A stretch of 64,000 nucleotides of DNA from an uncultured Sinobacteraceae bacterium. GTDB taxonomy: Bacteria; Pseudomonadota; Gammaproteobacteria; Steroidobacterales; Steroidobacteraceae. Shown here one piece after another: positions 42,282-50,343 of this stretch. The position numbers and the translations under genes are program-made. Where the stretch lies: NCBI GenBank assembly GCA_937902995.1, contig CALEKY010000046.1, forward strand, positions 83,742-147,741, in the 5' to 3' direction. The notes beneath the pieces were generated by a model, which was not told the DNA's origin, made no database searches, and saw nothing but the letters and a program-made list of their open reading frames with translations. Positions within the stretch are counted from its first letter, which is position 1. Every line of letters begins with the position of its first letter.

Positions 42282-43688
42282 ATGAACGCAAAGACACTGT
42301 TCGAAAAGGTTTGGGAACGGCACGAAGTCGTCCCCGAAACGCCCGACACGCCCGCTGTGCTGTACATCGACCTCCACCTCGTGCACGAGGTGACGTCGCC
42401 GCAGGCGTTTTCCTTGTTGCGATCCATGGGCCTAAAGGTCCGCCGTAAGGACCGTACGCTCGCGACCATGGATCACTCGACGCCGACCGATCCGGACGAG
42501 GTGTTCGGCCGCGTGCCGATCAAGGTGGAATCGGCTGCACGCCAAGTGAAGCAGCTCGAACAGAACTGCCGCGAGTTCGGCATCGAGCTCCTGGGCCTCG
42601 ACAGTGACCAGCGCGGCATCGTGCACGTGATCGGGCCCGAGCTCGGCGCGACGCAACCCGGCAAGACGATCGTCTGCGGCGACAGCCACACGGCAACTCA
42701 CGGCGCGTTCGGCGCGCTGGCGTTCGGCATCGGTACGACCGAAGTCGGGCACGTGCTTGCAACCCAATGCCTCCTGCAACGTCGACCCAAGACGCTCGGC
42801 ATCGAAGTGAGCGGTCGGCTCAAGCCGGGCGTGACAGCTAAGGATCTGATTCTCGCAATCATCGGGAAGATCGGCGTCTCGGGCGGCACCGGCCACGTCA
42901 TCGAATATCGCGGCAGCGCAATCGAAGCGCTGTCGATGGAAGAGCGCATGACGGTCTGCAACATGTCGATCGAAGGCGGCGCGCGTGCAGGCATGATCGC
43001 GCCGGATGAAACGACGTTTGCGTATCTCAAAGGCCGCCGCTTCGCGCCGCAGGGCGAAGCGTGGGAACGCGCAGTGGAAGACTGGCGCACGCTCAAGAGC
43101 GATCCGGGTGCGCAGTTCGATCGCAGCATCAGCCTGGACGCCGATGCCATCGAGCCGATGATCACGTACGGAACGAATCCCGGTATGGTCATTCCGATCA
43201 CGGGTACCGTGCCCGATCGGCCGGACGATGCGATTCACGCCAAGGCGCTTGCGTACATGGGTCTCAACGGCGGCGACCGGCTGCTCGGCAAGCCGATTCA
43301 AGTGGTGTTCGTCGGCAGCTGCACGAATGCACGGCTGTCCGATTTGGAATTGGCCGCGCGGGTCATGAAAGGCCGCAAGGTTGCGCCCGGTGTTCGCGTT
43401 CTCGTCGTTCCGGGGTCGCAGCAAGTCAAACGCGAAGCCGAAGCGCGCGGTCTGGCGAAAATCTTCCAGGACGCAGGCGCCGAGTGGCGCGAGTCGGGCT
43501 GCTCGATGTGTATCGGCATGAATGGCGATGTCGTCGAGAAGGGCCACTACTCGGTCAGCACGAGCAATCGCAACTTCGAAGGCCGACAAGGTACTGGCGC
43601 GCGGACACTGCTCGCGAGTCCTGCCACAGCCGCTGCGGCTGCGATCACGGGCAAGATCACCGATCCTCGCGAGTTCCTTGCGGCATAG
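42282..43688 (+). CDS. leuC: 3-isopropylmalate dehydratase large subunit
   Basis: An aconitase-family [4Fe-4S] enzyme isomerising isopropylmalate. It has 468 residues, with the cluster cysteines in VGSCTNARLSDLELAA and SGCSMCIGMNGD. MDHSTPTD, CGDSHTATHGAFGALAFGIG and ISGKITDPRE-like ending TGKITDPREF are typical. It starts 119 bases after ilvE; no clear promoter was found in that gap. leuD follows 24 bases later. Confidence 0.97.
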   Translation: MNAKTLFEKVWERHEVVPETPDTPAVLYIDLHLVHEVTSPQAFSLLRSMGLKVRRKDRTLATMDHSTPTDPDEVFGRVPIKVESAARQVKQLEQNCREFGIELLGLDSDQRGIVHVIGPELGATQPGKTIVCGDSHTATHGAFGALAFGIGTTEVGHVLATQCLLQRRPKTLGIEVSGRLKPGVTAKDLILAIIGKIGVSGGTGHVIEYRGSAIEALSMEERMTVCNMSIEGGARAGMIAPDETTFAYLKGRRFAPQGEAWERAVEDWRTLKSDPGAQFDRSISLDADAIEPMITYGTNPGMVIPITGTVPDRPDDAIHAKALAYMGLNGGDRLLGKPIQVVFVGSCTNARLSDLELAARVMKGRKVAPGVRVLVVPGSQQVKREAEARGLAKIFQDAGAEWRESGCSMCIGMNGDVVEKGHYSVSTSNRNFEGRQGTGARTLLASPATAAAAAITGKITDPREFLAA

Positions 43689-43712
43689 CCATTCGTCGCT
43701 GAGTCCCGAACC

Positions 43713-44285
43713 ATGCAACCGATCCGCATCATCGAGTCGCGTACCGTCGTTCTGCCGTACACGAACATCGACACCGATCAGATCATCCCTGCCCGCTTCC
43801 TCACCACCACGACGAAAGAAGGGCTCGGCAAACAAGCCTTCGCCGACTGGCGATACGACGCCTCGGGAGCACCCCGCGCAGATTTCATCCTGAACAAACC
43901 GGAAGCGCGGGGCTGCGAAATTCTCGTCGCCGGACGCAATTTCGGCTGCGGCTCGTCACGCGAACACGCACCGTGGGCCCTGCTCGACTTTGGCTTCAAA
44001 GCCGTCATCAGCACTGAGATCGCCGACATCTTCCGTAACAATGCGTTGAAGAACGGTCTGTTGCCAATCGTCATCGACGAGACCACGCACCGCTGGTTAC
44101 TCGACAATCCCGGTGCGCAGGTTCGCATCGACCTGGAGCGCACTGCGGTGGAACTGCCGACGGGTGTCAGCGTCACGTTCCCGATCGAGGCATTCGCGCG
44201 CTATTGCCTGCTGAACGGCATCGATGAGCTTGGTTTCCTGTTGAAGCAATCGGAAGCGATTGCGCGATACGAGCAAACGCATTAG
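43713..44285 (+). CDS. leuD: 3-isopropylmalate dehydratase small subunit
   Basis: 190 residues, the swivelling domain partner of LeuC. The N-terminus has NIDTDQIIPARFL and the substrate loop is GRNFGCGSSREHAPWALLDFG. It is slightly shorter than the 200-213 residues common in enterobacteria. Its TAG stop begins a heptad repeat array and is followed after about 35 bases by an intrinsic terminator. Confidence 0.96.
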   Translation: MQPIRIIESRTVVLPYTNIDTDQIIPARFLTTTTKEGLGKQAFADWRYDASGAPRADFILNKPEARGCEILVAGRNFGCGSSREHAPWALLDFGFKAVISTEIADIFRNNALKNGLLPIVIDETTHRWLLDNPGAQVRIDLERTAVELPTGVSVTFPIEAFARYCLLNGIDELGFLLKQSEAIARYEQTH

Positions 44286-44317
44286 AGACTATAGGCTGTA
44301 GACTGTAGGCTGTAGCG
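44283..44317. repeat. heptad tandem repeat starting at the leuD stop codon
   Basis: Counting from the TAG stop, five units read TAGAGAC, TATAGGC, TGTAGAC, TGTAGGC and TGTAGCG, all in the same 7-base register. The inverted type recurs at 44391-44424. Confidence 0.85.
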
Positions 44318-44320
44318 AAG

Positions 44321-44342
44321 AGCGCGCGTTCGCGCGCTTTTT
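44321..44342 (+). terminator. terminator of leuD
   Basis: AGCGCGC (44321-44327) pairs with GCGCGCT (44332-44338) over a GTTC tetraloop and runs into TTTT. A second GC hairpin (44365-44371 with 44377-44383) follows 27 bases on. Confidence 0.85.
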
Positions 44343-44390
44343 GCATCGCTCAGCCTTAAAGTGTCGCCGCGCAAGACGCGGCGCGCTTTA

Positions 44391-44424
44391 CCTCCAGCCT
44401 ATAGCCTCAAGCCTACAGCCTAAG
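44391..44424. repeat. heptad repeat, inverted partner of 44283-44317
   Basis: CTCCAGC, CTATAGC, CTCAAGC and CTACAGC at 7-base steps are the reverse complement type of the GGCTGTA unit. They end about 10 bases before the leuB start, which lacks a strong ribosome binding site. Confidence 0.82.
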
Positions 44425-44433
44425 AAAAACACT

Positions 44434-45504
44434 ATGAGCGGTATCAAAGCGAAGATCGTCGTTCTTCCTGGCGATGGCATCGGCCCTGAAGTGACTCAGG
44501 AAGCCGTGCGCGTGCTCGAGGCCGTGGCACAGAAATTCGGCCATGAGTTCGAGTTCGAGACACACTTGATCGGCGGCGCGGCGATCGATGCGACGGGAAG
44601 CGCATTGCCCGACGCCACGCTTGCCGCTTGCACGAGCTCAGACGCCGTGTTGCTGGGCGCGGTCGGCGGTCCGAAATGGTCGGATCCCAATGCGAAAGCG
44701 CGTCCGGAACAAGGATTGCTCGCGATCCGCAAAGCGCTCGGATTGTTCGCCAATCTTCGTCCGGTTTCGCTGCACCCCGCCCTGCTCGACGCTTCGCCCG
44801 TCAAGGCAGAGGTGCTCAAGGGCACGGACATCATGGTGGTCCGCGAGCTGACGGGCGGAATCTATTTCGGCGAAAAAACCCGAACCGAGACCTCGGCGAC
44901 CGACGTGTGCACCTACACGGTCGAGGAAATCAAGCGCGTGGCGCGCATTGCCGGGAAACTTGCACGCGACCGCCGCAAATCGGTCGTGTCGATCGACAAG
45001 GCCAATGTGCTCGAAACGTCTCGCCTGTGGCGATCGACGGTCAGCGAAGTCATGCGCACCGAATTTCCCGAGATCGCGCTCGAGCACTTGCTCGTCGACG
45101 CGGCAGCGATGCATCTCATCAAGAAGCCGTCCAGCTTCGACGTGCTGCTGACCGAGAACATGTTCGGAGACATTCTGACGGACGAGGCGTCCATTCTGTC
45201 CGGCTCCCTCGGACTGCTGCCTTCGGCTTCCCTAGGGGCCGGGAAACGCGGTCTGTACGAGCCCATCCACGGCTCCGCCCCCGACATTGCGGGCCGCGGG
45301 ATCGCCAACCCCTACGGCACCATCCTGAGCGCCGCCATGCTCCTGCGCCACTCGCTCGACCTGTCCGCCGAGGCGCAAGTCGTTGAAAATGCAGTGGCTC
45401 AAGCTATCTCGGACGGCGTGCTGACCGCTGATCTTTCTGCTACACAGAATCAGGCAACGACCCGTCAAGCGGGCGACGCTGTAATCGGAAATATCTTACG
45501 TTAA
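44434..45504 (+). CDS. leuB: 3-isopropylmalate dehydrogenase
   Basis: Oxidatively decarboxylates 3-isopropylmalate. 356 residues from ATG 44434. It has VVLPGDGIGPEVTQEAV, the NAD-linked substrate segment RELTGGIYFGEKTR, the metal site DILTDEASILSGSLGLLPSASLG and EPIHGSAPDIAGRGIANP. It is separated from leuD by a terminator and inverted heptad repeats, so it probably has its own promoter or relies on read-through. Confidence 0.97.
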   Translation: MSGIKAKIVVLPGDGIGPEVTQEAVRVLEAVAQKFGHEFEFETHLIGGAAIDATGSALPDATLAACTSSDAVLLGAVGGPKWSDPNAKARPEQGLLAIRKALGLFANLRPVSLHPALLDASPVKAEVLKGTDIMVVRELTGGIYFGEKTRTETSATDVCTYTVEEIKRVARIAGKLARDRRKSVVSIDKANVLETSRLWRSTVSEVMRTEFPEIALEHLLVDAAAMHLIKKPSSFDVLLTENMFGDILTDEASILSGSLGLLPSASLGAGKRGLYEPIHGSAPDIAGRGIANPYGTILSAAMLLRHSLDLSAEAQVVENAVAQAISDGVLTADLSATQNQATTRQAGDAVIGNILR

Positions 45505-45521
45505 CGGCGTAAGTATCTGAT

Positions 45522-45558
45522 TTTAGGCGGATTTCCCACTGGGTTAAATCCGCCTAAA
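45522..45558 (+). terminator. terminator of leuB
   Basis: A perfect 13-bp stem (45522-45534 with 45546-45558), with CCC/GGG in the loop allowing extra pairing, begins 17 bases after the stop codon and is followed by a short T run (GATTTTC). Confidence 0.8.
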
Positions 45559-45587
45559 GATTTTCACCAAAACCCCGGGAACGCGGT

Positions 45588-45593
45588 TATGAT
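45588..45593 (+). promoter_or_regulatory. -10 box of the candidate ncRNA
   Basis: TATGAT matches five of six consensus positions. The upstream -35 region is weak (TTCACC at 45563-45568, 19-base spacer). Transcription would start near 45600. Confidence 0.5.
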
Positions 45594-45599
45594 TTGCTC

Positions 45600-45801
45600 C
45601 GCGACGGGATTCTTTCTTCTTCGTTGCTTCCGCCTTCGGGCAAATCTCCATGTCTCGACCACTATGGTCGAGGTGTCTTTGGTGGAAACAGGACTCGTGT
45701 CGGGTTAGTCCCCAAGGTCGGTATCGGTGCTCCCGATATCGCCACGACCGCGGTTCTAAGTTGCCACACCAGGCCGACTCATTGAGTCGGCCTCTTTTTT
45801 T
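45600..45801 (+). ncRNA. candidate structured small RNA, about 200 nt, family not recognised
   Basis: The stretch lies between the leuB terminator and a convergent enoyl-CoA hydratase gene and has no convincing reading frame. It carries a UUCG tetraloop hairpin (45632-45641), a 7-bp hairpin (45654-45660 with 45666-45672), GGACT/AGTCC (45691 and 45707), GGTCG/CGACC (45716 and 45745) enclosing TATCGG/CCGATA, and a GGTG/CACC closing helix (45681 with 45667 bases of distance to 45767-45770). It ends in a perfect 10-bp terminator with seven T. A -10 box sits 7 bases before its start. I see none of the hallmark sequences of tmRNA, RNase P or SRP RNA. Confidence 0.6.
45771..45801 (+). terminator. 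terminator of the candidate ncRNA
   Basis: AGGCCGACTC (45771-45780) pairs perfectly with GAGTCGGCCT (45784-45793) over a 3-base loop, followed by C and seven T (45795-45801). It cannot serve the minus-strand gene, since no T run follows on that strand. Confidence 0.92.
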
Positions 45802-45803
45802 GC

Positions 45804-46706
45804 TCACGTGTTTCGTTTCGTCGCCGCTTCGATCCACTGCGCATAGAACGGCGGCATGTCGCGCGACACTCGCGCACGAAACTCGGGTGCTCTCTTCTCG
45901 AGAAACGACGCTACGCCCTCTTTGCCGTCGCCGATGCTCGTATAAAACATCGCGAGCGAATCGATGCGATGCGCCTCGAGCGGATGCGGTTGCGCGGAAT
46001 TCCGGTACAGCATCTGCCGAGCCAGAGCGACGGCGACCGGCGATCGGTTTGCGACGAAGCGCTGTGCGATTCGGCGCGCTTCCTCCATCAGTCGATCCGG
46101 TTCGACCACGGCTTTGACGAGTCCGCCGCGTTGGGCCTCCTCCGCATCGAACAAGTCTGCCGAATACACCCATTCGAGCGCCTGCGACATGCCCACGATA
46201 CGGGGCAGGAACCAGGATGAACATGCTTCCGGAACAATGCCGATCTTCCCGAACACGAAACCGATGCGCGCTTTGCTGGAAGCGATGCGGATGTCCATCG
46301 GCAAGGTCATCGTTGCACCTACGCCGACCGCGGCACCGTTGATCGCCGCGATCACCGGTTTCGTGCATTCGAAAATGCTCAATACGACGCGGCCGCCCGT
46401 GTCGCGCACGCCGCGCACGATGGCCGGATCATCGAGCCGCTCGTACATGTCCTGCAACGACGGACGCTGCGACTCGTCGAGGCCGAAGACGTTTCCCGGC
46501 ACCGACAAATCCATCCCGGCACAAAAGGCCTTGCCTTCGCCCGTCACGATGACCGCACGAACCGCGTCGTCTGCGCTGGCACGCCTGAATGCGTCGATCA
46601 GCTCGTCGGCCATCCTTGGAGTGAAGGCATTGAGCTGCTCGGGACGATTCAGAGTAATCGTGAGCAGTCCGTCGGCGATGTCGTAACGGATGGTCTCGTA
46701 AGACAC
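45804..46706 (-). CDS. enoyl-CoA hydratase/isomerase family protein
   Basis: 300 residues of the crotonase fold. GKAFCAGMDLS is the first oxyanion-hole segment and NGAAVGVGATMTLPMDIRIAS the second. The catalytic glutamate position is seen in FGKIGIVPEACSSWFLPRIVG. The 3' third resembles the crotonase C-terminal helices. It is 13 bases downstream of the nitronate monooxygenase gene, so the two are probably co-transcribed. The exact substrate is not readable. Confidence 0.88.
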   Translation of the reverse strand: MSYETIRYDIADGLLTITLNRPEQLNAFTPRMADELIDAFRRASADDAVRAVIVTGEGKAFCAGMDLSVPGNVFGLDESQRPSLQDMYERLDDPAIVRGVRDTGGRVVLSIFECTKPVIAAINGAAVGVGATMTLPMDIRIASSKARIGFVFGKIGIVPEACSSWFLPRIVGMSQALEWVYSADLFDAEEAQRGGLVKAVVEPDRLMEEARRIAQRFVANRSPVAVALARQMLYRNSAQPHPLEAHRIDSLAMFYTSIGDGKEGVASFLEKRAPEFRARVSRDMPPFYAQWIEAATKRNT

Positions 46707-46719
46707 GAAGGGATCCCGA

Positions 46720-47688
46720 TCAGGCGTCGAACAGGGCCAATGCCTTGCGTAGGTGCTGCTGACACTCGGCCACGATGCGCTCGATGAGCTCGGCGCAGGT
46801 CGGAATGTCCTTGATCAGCCCGATGACCATGCCGGCGCTGACGACGCCGTCGTCCACCTTGCCTTCTTTCAGCGCCACTTTGCCGCGTGCGCCGGCGACG
46901 AGGTGACGGATTTCCTCGAACTTCGCACCTTGCTTCTCCCGTGCTACGACTTCGTCCGAGATCTTGTTCTTGAAGACACGGGCTGTGTTGTGCATGGTCC
47001 TGAACATCAAATTCGTATCGCGCTCGGTGGCGTTCACGAGCGCTTGCTTGATGTTCTCGTGCACCGGCGCTTCCTTCGTGCACATGAACCGCGTACCCAT
47101 GTTGATGCCTTGCGCGCCCAAGGCGAGCGCGGCAGCCATTCCCCGGCCGTCGGCAATACCACCCGAGGCGATCACCGGAATCTTGAGCGCCTGCACCGCC
47201 GCCGGAATCAACACCAGGTTCGTCACGTCGTCTTCGCCGGGATGTCCGGCGCACTCGAAGCCGTCGATGCTGACGATATCGACGCCATGGCGCTCCGCAG
47301 ACAGCGCGTGTCGAACGGCCGTGCACTTGTGAATGACCTTGATTCCGTGTTCCTTGAACTTGCCGATGAAATCGCGCGGACTGTTGCCGGCCGTTTCGAC
47401 GATCTTCACACCGCTATCGATGATGGCCTGAACGTATTCGGCATACGGCGGCGGTGTGATGGCCGGAAGGATGGTCAGGTTCACGCCGAATGGCTTCGAC
47501 GTCATGCTGCGGCACCGCTCGATTTCCTTGCGCAGATCGTCGGGCGTGGGCTGCGTGAGCGCAGTCAAAATGCCCAACCCGCCTGCATTCGAAACGGCGG
47601 ATGCCAGCTCGGCGGTTCCCACCCACTGCATGCCGCCTTGTACGATCGGATATTTGATCCCCAGGAGCTCGGTAACTTGTGTTTTCAT
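46720..47688 (-). CDS. nitronate monooxygenase family flavoprotein
   Basis: 322 residues from ATG 47688, an FMN-dependent TIM barrel. The N-terminus KYPIVQGGMQWVGTAELASAVSNAGGLG is the family signature; GFECAGHPGED contains the histidine expected near the active site, and IPVIASGGIADGRGMAAALALGAQGINMGTRF (two halves) binds FMN phosphate. It oxidises alkyl nitronates, including toxic propionate 3-nitronate. Some members act in acyl-CoA or enoyl reduction, which would fit the adjacent hydratase. Confidence 0.88.
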   Translation of the reverse strand: MKTQVTELLGIKYPIVQGGMQWVGTAELASAVSNAGGLGILTALTQPTPDDLRKEIERCRSMTSKPFGVNLTILPAITPPPYAEYVQAIIDSGVKIVETAGNSPRDFIGKFKEHGIKVIHKCTAVRHALSAERHGVDIVSIDGFECAGHPGEDDVTNLVLIPAAVQALKIPVIASGGIADGRGMAAALALGAQGINMGTRFMCTKEAPVHENIKQALVNATERDTNLMFRTMHNTARVFKNKISDEVVAREKQGAKFEEIRHLVAGARGKVALKEGKVDDGVVSAGMVIGLIKDIPTCAELIERIVAECQQHLRKALALFDA

Positions 47689-47788
47689 CGATTCGAATCG
47701 TGTGCTGATCAATGGGACAACAGACGCAGTGTCCCACACGAATGGGGTGAGCGAACAGTACTTGGTCGTTCGGAAACGCGATGAAACG

Positions 47789-48958
47789 CTATGCGCGAAC
47801 GCTTGCCGCGCGCGCTAACCCGCTCTGCAGGTCTTCCAGCAAGTCGTCGATCGCTTCGATGCCGACGGACAGCCGTAGCAGCGTGTCGCGAATCCCTGCG
47901 CGCTCGCGCGCGCTCGCGCTCATTCCGGCATGCGTCATGCTGGCGGGATGCGCGACCAGGCTTTCCACGCCGCCCAACGATTCCGCAAGCGAAAAGCACG
48001 TCAGCCCGGACAGAAATGCCTGCACCTGCTCGAGGCCGCCTTTCAGCTCGAAGCTCACCATTGCGCCGAAGCCGCTCTGCTGGCGCCGTGCGATGTCATG
48101 TTGAGGATGTGTCGGCAGGCCTGGGAAATACACGCGCTCGACCGCCGGATGTTCCGCCAGCATTCGAGCAATGCGCTCCGCGTTCTCCCCATGCGAGCGC
48201 AATCGGGCAAACAGGGTGCGTAAGCCGCGCAGCATGAGGTAGCTGTCGAACGGCGCGCCTGTAACGCCGATACAGTTCGCCCACCAGACGAGCTGCTCGT
48301 GGAGTTCCGGCGTTCTCGCCACCACTGCACCGCCTACCACGTCGCTGTGGCCGTTCAAATATTTCGTCGTGGAGTGCAGGACGAGATCGGCACCGAGCGC
48401 GAACGGTTGTTGCCACACGGGCGACAGGAACGTGTTGTCGACGAGTAGTAGTGCGCCGCTCGCGTGCGCCCGTTCGGCAATGGCCTGAATATCGACGATC
48501 CTCAGCAACGGATTGCTAGGGGTCTCGACCCAGACGAGCTTGGGTTGTTTCGCGATCGCCCCATCGACCGCAGCCAAGTCCGTCTGATCGACAAACTCCA
48601 CACGCACGCAGCCGCGCTTGGCGAGCGCATCGAACAACCGATACGTGCCGCCGTAACAGTCGTGAGGTGCGACGAGTAGATCGCCCGGATTCAACAGTTG
48701 AGTGACGAGCGTCACGGCCGCCATTCCGCTGGCAGTGGCAACGGCACCCGCACCGCCTTCGAGCTCTGCTATTGCGGCCGCGAGCGCATCGCGCGTCGGG
48801 TTGCCGGATCGTGTGTAGTCGTATGCGCCTTTGACGCCGAAGCTGCTGAAAGCGTAAGTCGAACTCAGATAGATCGGCGGAATCACCGCCCCATGCTGCG
48901 TATCCGATTCCACAGCAGCACGCACAGCGGCCGTCGCCGCCGACTTGCGCTTCTTCAC
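47789..48958 (-). CDS. metB: cystathionine gamma-synthase / O-acylhomoserine lyase
   Basis: 389 residues, a fold-type I PLP enzyme of transsulfuration. It has AYDYTRSGNPTRDALA, ATASGMAAVTLV, the PLP lysine in HSTTKYLNGHSDVVGG and SLGGVESLVAHPASMTHA. It joins activated homoserine with cysteine, or with sulfide, to make methionine precursors. A GTG start at 48958 overlaps the metX stop as GTGA, giving a coupled metX-metB pair behind the SAM riboswitch. MetB and direct-sulfhydrylation MetZ are hard to separate by eye. Confidence 0.92.
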   Translation of the reverse strand: MKKRKSAATAAVRAAVESDTQHGAVIPPIYLSSTYAFSSFGVKGAYDYTRSGNPTRDALAAAIAELEGGAGAVATASGMAAVTLVTQLLNPGDLLVAPHDCYGGTYRLFDALAKRGCVRVEFVDQTDLAAVDGAIAKQPKLVWVETPSNPLLRIVDIQAIAERAHASGALLLVDNTFLSPVWQQPFALGADLVLHSTTKYLNGHSDVVGGAVVARTPELHEQLVWWANCIGVTGAPFDSYLMLRGLRTLFARLRSHGENAERIARMLAEHPAVERVYFPGLPTHPQHDIARRQQSGFGAMVSFELKGGLEQVQAFLSGLTCFSLAESLGGVESLVAHPASMTHAGMSASARERAGIRDTLLRLSVGIEAIDDLLEDLQSGLARAASVRA

Positions 48959-49986
48959 CGGTCCTCCTCGAGCGCGGCGCGAAAGATGGTTTTCAAGGCC
49001 TCGGCTTCTTTCAAGAAGGCATCGTGACCGTACAGCGAGGATAGCTCGACCAGCTTGACCGGCCCAGGCAAGCGTTGCGCAAGCGACTGCATATCCGCGA
49101 GCGGCACCAGCTGATCTTCACGTACCGCTACCAAGGTTGTCGGCACACGGATCTGAGTTGCATCGACTTGGTGCAAATCGATGGACTCGCTCAAGCAGAC
49201 GAACGCTTCCGGAATGTACGTGGACGCGTACGCATCGCCGCGCGCCAGCAGATAACTCTCCACCGGGAACTGAAAGCGACCATCGACCTGCTGCGGCGGG
49301 CCGTTGAATCGAGCGGCGAATTCCTGCGGGCTGCGATACGTCGCCATCGCCAATGCTCGTGCGAGTCGCAGTCCTTCCGCCCCCTCGCCTTTGGAGATCG
49401 CATACCGGACCACCGCACGTTGAACGCTGCGCCAAGCCGTCGACATCGGATGTGCGCGGTCAGCACCGCTGATGGCGATGAGCTGCTCCACGCGCTCGGG
49501 TTCGCGCTGACCGAACGCAAGTGCCACCATGGCGCCATACGATGCGCCGACGATCGCCGCGAGCTTCTCGATGCCGAGATGATCGAGCAGCGAACGCAAC
49601 ACGAGCACCTGATCGAACGCGCTGATCGAAGGGAAATCCGTTTGGCCGCGATGCGGCCCGGTTGTCTCTCCGCTCCCGCCCAGGTAATCAAAGCCGAGCA
49701 CTTGGAACCGATTCGTGTCCAGGGCCGCCCCCGGTCCGACGATGTCCGACCACCATCCTTTCGGCTCGGAGCCGGTGACATAACGTCCCGCGGAGATCCC
49801 ACCCAGCGCCGCAATCACCGGTCCTTTACCACCGACGAGCCGCCAGGCAACCTGAACGTTCTCGAGCTGGCCGCCGAAATGCAGGCGAAAGGTTCCGGGA
49901 ATGGCGAGAATGCCTTCCCGCACGGGCGAGGCTGCCGAAGAAACGGCATCATCCGGCGCGCGCGCGCTCGTCGTGGTGAACAACAT
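48955..49986 (-). CDS. metX: homoserine O-acyltransferase, MetX type
   Basis: 343 residues from ATG 49986 (GGAG upstream). An alpha/beta hydrolase-fold acyltransferase that activates homoserine. It has GGISAGRYVTGSEPKGWWSDIVGPG, FDYLGGSGETTGP, the nucleophile in IVGASYGAMVALAFG, the aspartate in REDQLVPLADM and the histidine in LYGHDAFLKE. In related gammaproteobacteria MetX homologues use succinyl-CoA; acetyl or succinyl cannot be decided here. The long leader upstream contains a SAM-I aptamer. Confidence 0.9.
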   Translation of the reverse strand: MLFTTTSARAPDDAVSSAASPVREGILAIPGTFRLHFGGQLENVQVAWRLVGGKGPVIAALGGISAGRYVTGSEPKGWWSDIVGPGAALDTNRFQVLGFDYLGGSGETTGPHRGQTDFPSISAFDQVLVLRSLLDHLGIEKLAAIVGASYGAMVALAFGQREPERVEQLIAISGADRAHPMSTAWRSVQRAVVRYAISKGEGAEGLRLARALAMATYRSPQEFAARFNGPPQQVDGRFQFPVESYLLARGDAYASTYIPEAFVCLSESIDLHQVDATQIRVPTTLVAVREDQLVPLADMQSLAQRLPGPVKLVELSSLYGHDAFLKEAEALKTIFRAALEEDR

Positions 49987-50139
49987 CGTGATCGTTCTCC
50001 GTCTCTGTTCGCCGTTGCCACGGTCGAACCGGTCTCGCACATCGGTGAAACCCTACGGAGAACCCGCAGTGGCAGGTCGCCGAACCAACAGCGTCCCAGC
50101 GCTGTCCACGGCAACTCATCTGTCGGTCGATCTCCAGAT

Positions 50140-50232
50140 CGATGCCGCAGGAGTTGGCACCTTTTCGAAATGGTGAGTTTCGACGGTTGCCCCGGCTTCA
50201 AAGGGCCTGTCCCTCAGCCGGTCTCGATGAGC
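50140..50232 (-). promoter_or_regulatory. SAM-I (S-box) riboswitch of metX-metB
   Basis: Read on the minus strand, the aptamer has P1 arms (ATCGA near 50227 and TCGAT near 50140), GCTGAGGGACAGGCCC, the conserved TGAAGCC-type turn, GGGCAACC, a TCGAAA/TTTCGA stem, and AAGGTGCCAACTCC, all in consensus order. SAM binding should repress metX-metB. A TCGATC/GATCGA hairpin immediately after the aptamer overlaps P1 and could be the competing structure; a T-run terminator is not obvious, so the mechanism (transcription or translation) is open. Confidence 0.92.
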
Positions 50233-50305
50233 GTCGGAAGTCTAGGGGTCCCCTCCATGAGGCGTCAAGGCTGCGTCGCGGACGAAGAGTTCGTCGAAAG
50301 CCTCA

Positions 50306-50343
50306 TTGACACAATGCGTTCCAATGTAATAGCGTGCTAATAC
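50306..50343 (+). promoter_or_regulatory. his-operon promoter with overlapping trp-operator-like palindrome
   Basis: TTGACA at 50306-50311 is a perfect -35 box, with TAATAG (50327-50332) as the best -10 at a short 15-base spacing. Across it lies an inverted repeat, CAATGTAATAG / CTAATACATTG (50322-50332 and 50337-50347), 10 of 11 positions matching. Its central 18 bases (50326-50343) agree with the E. coli trp operator consensus at 12 of 18 positions. It lies 68 bases before the TrpR-like gene and also in the divergent metX leader region. Confidence 0.6.

Noticed and set aside
45522..45558. REP-like mobile palindrome after leuB
   Set aside because: The 13-bp inverted repeat appears once in the window and sits correctly as the leuB terminator, so a mobile-repeat interpretation is unnecessary.
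45594..45785. A 63-codon frame inside the candidate ncRNA
   Set aside because: It needs a TTG start without a ribosome binding site, has no similarity I recognise, and runs through strong hairpins into the terminator stem. An RNA gene fits better, though a small protein is not strictly excluded.
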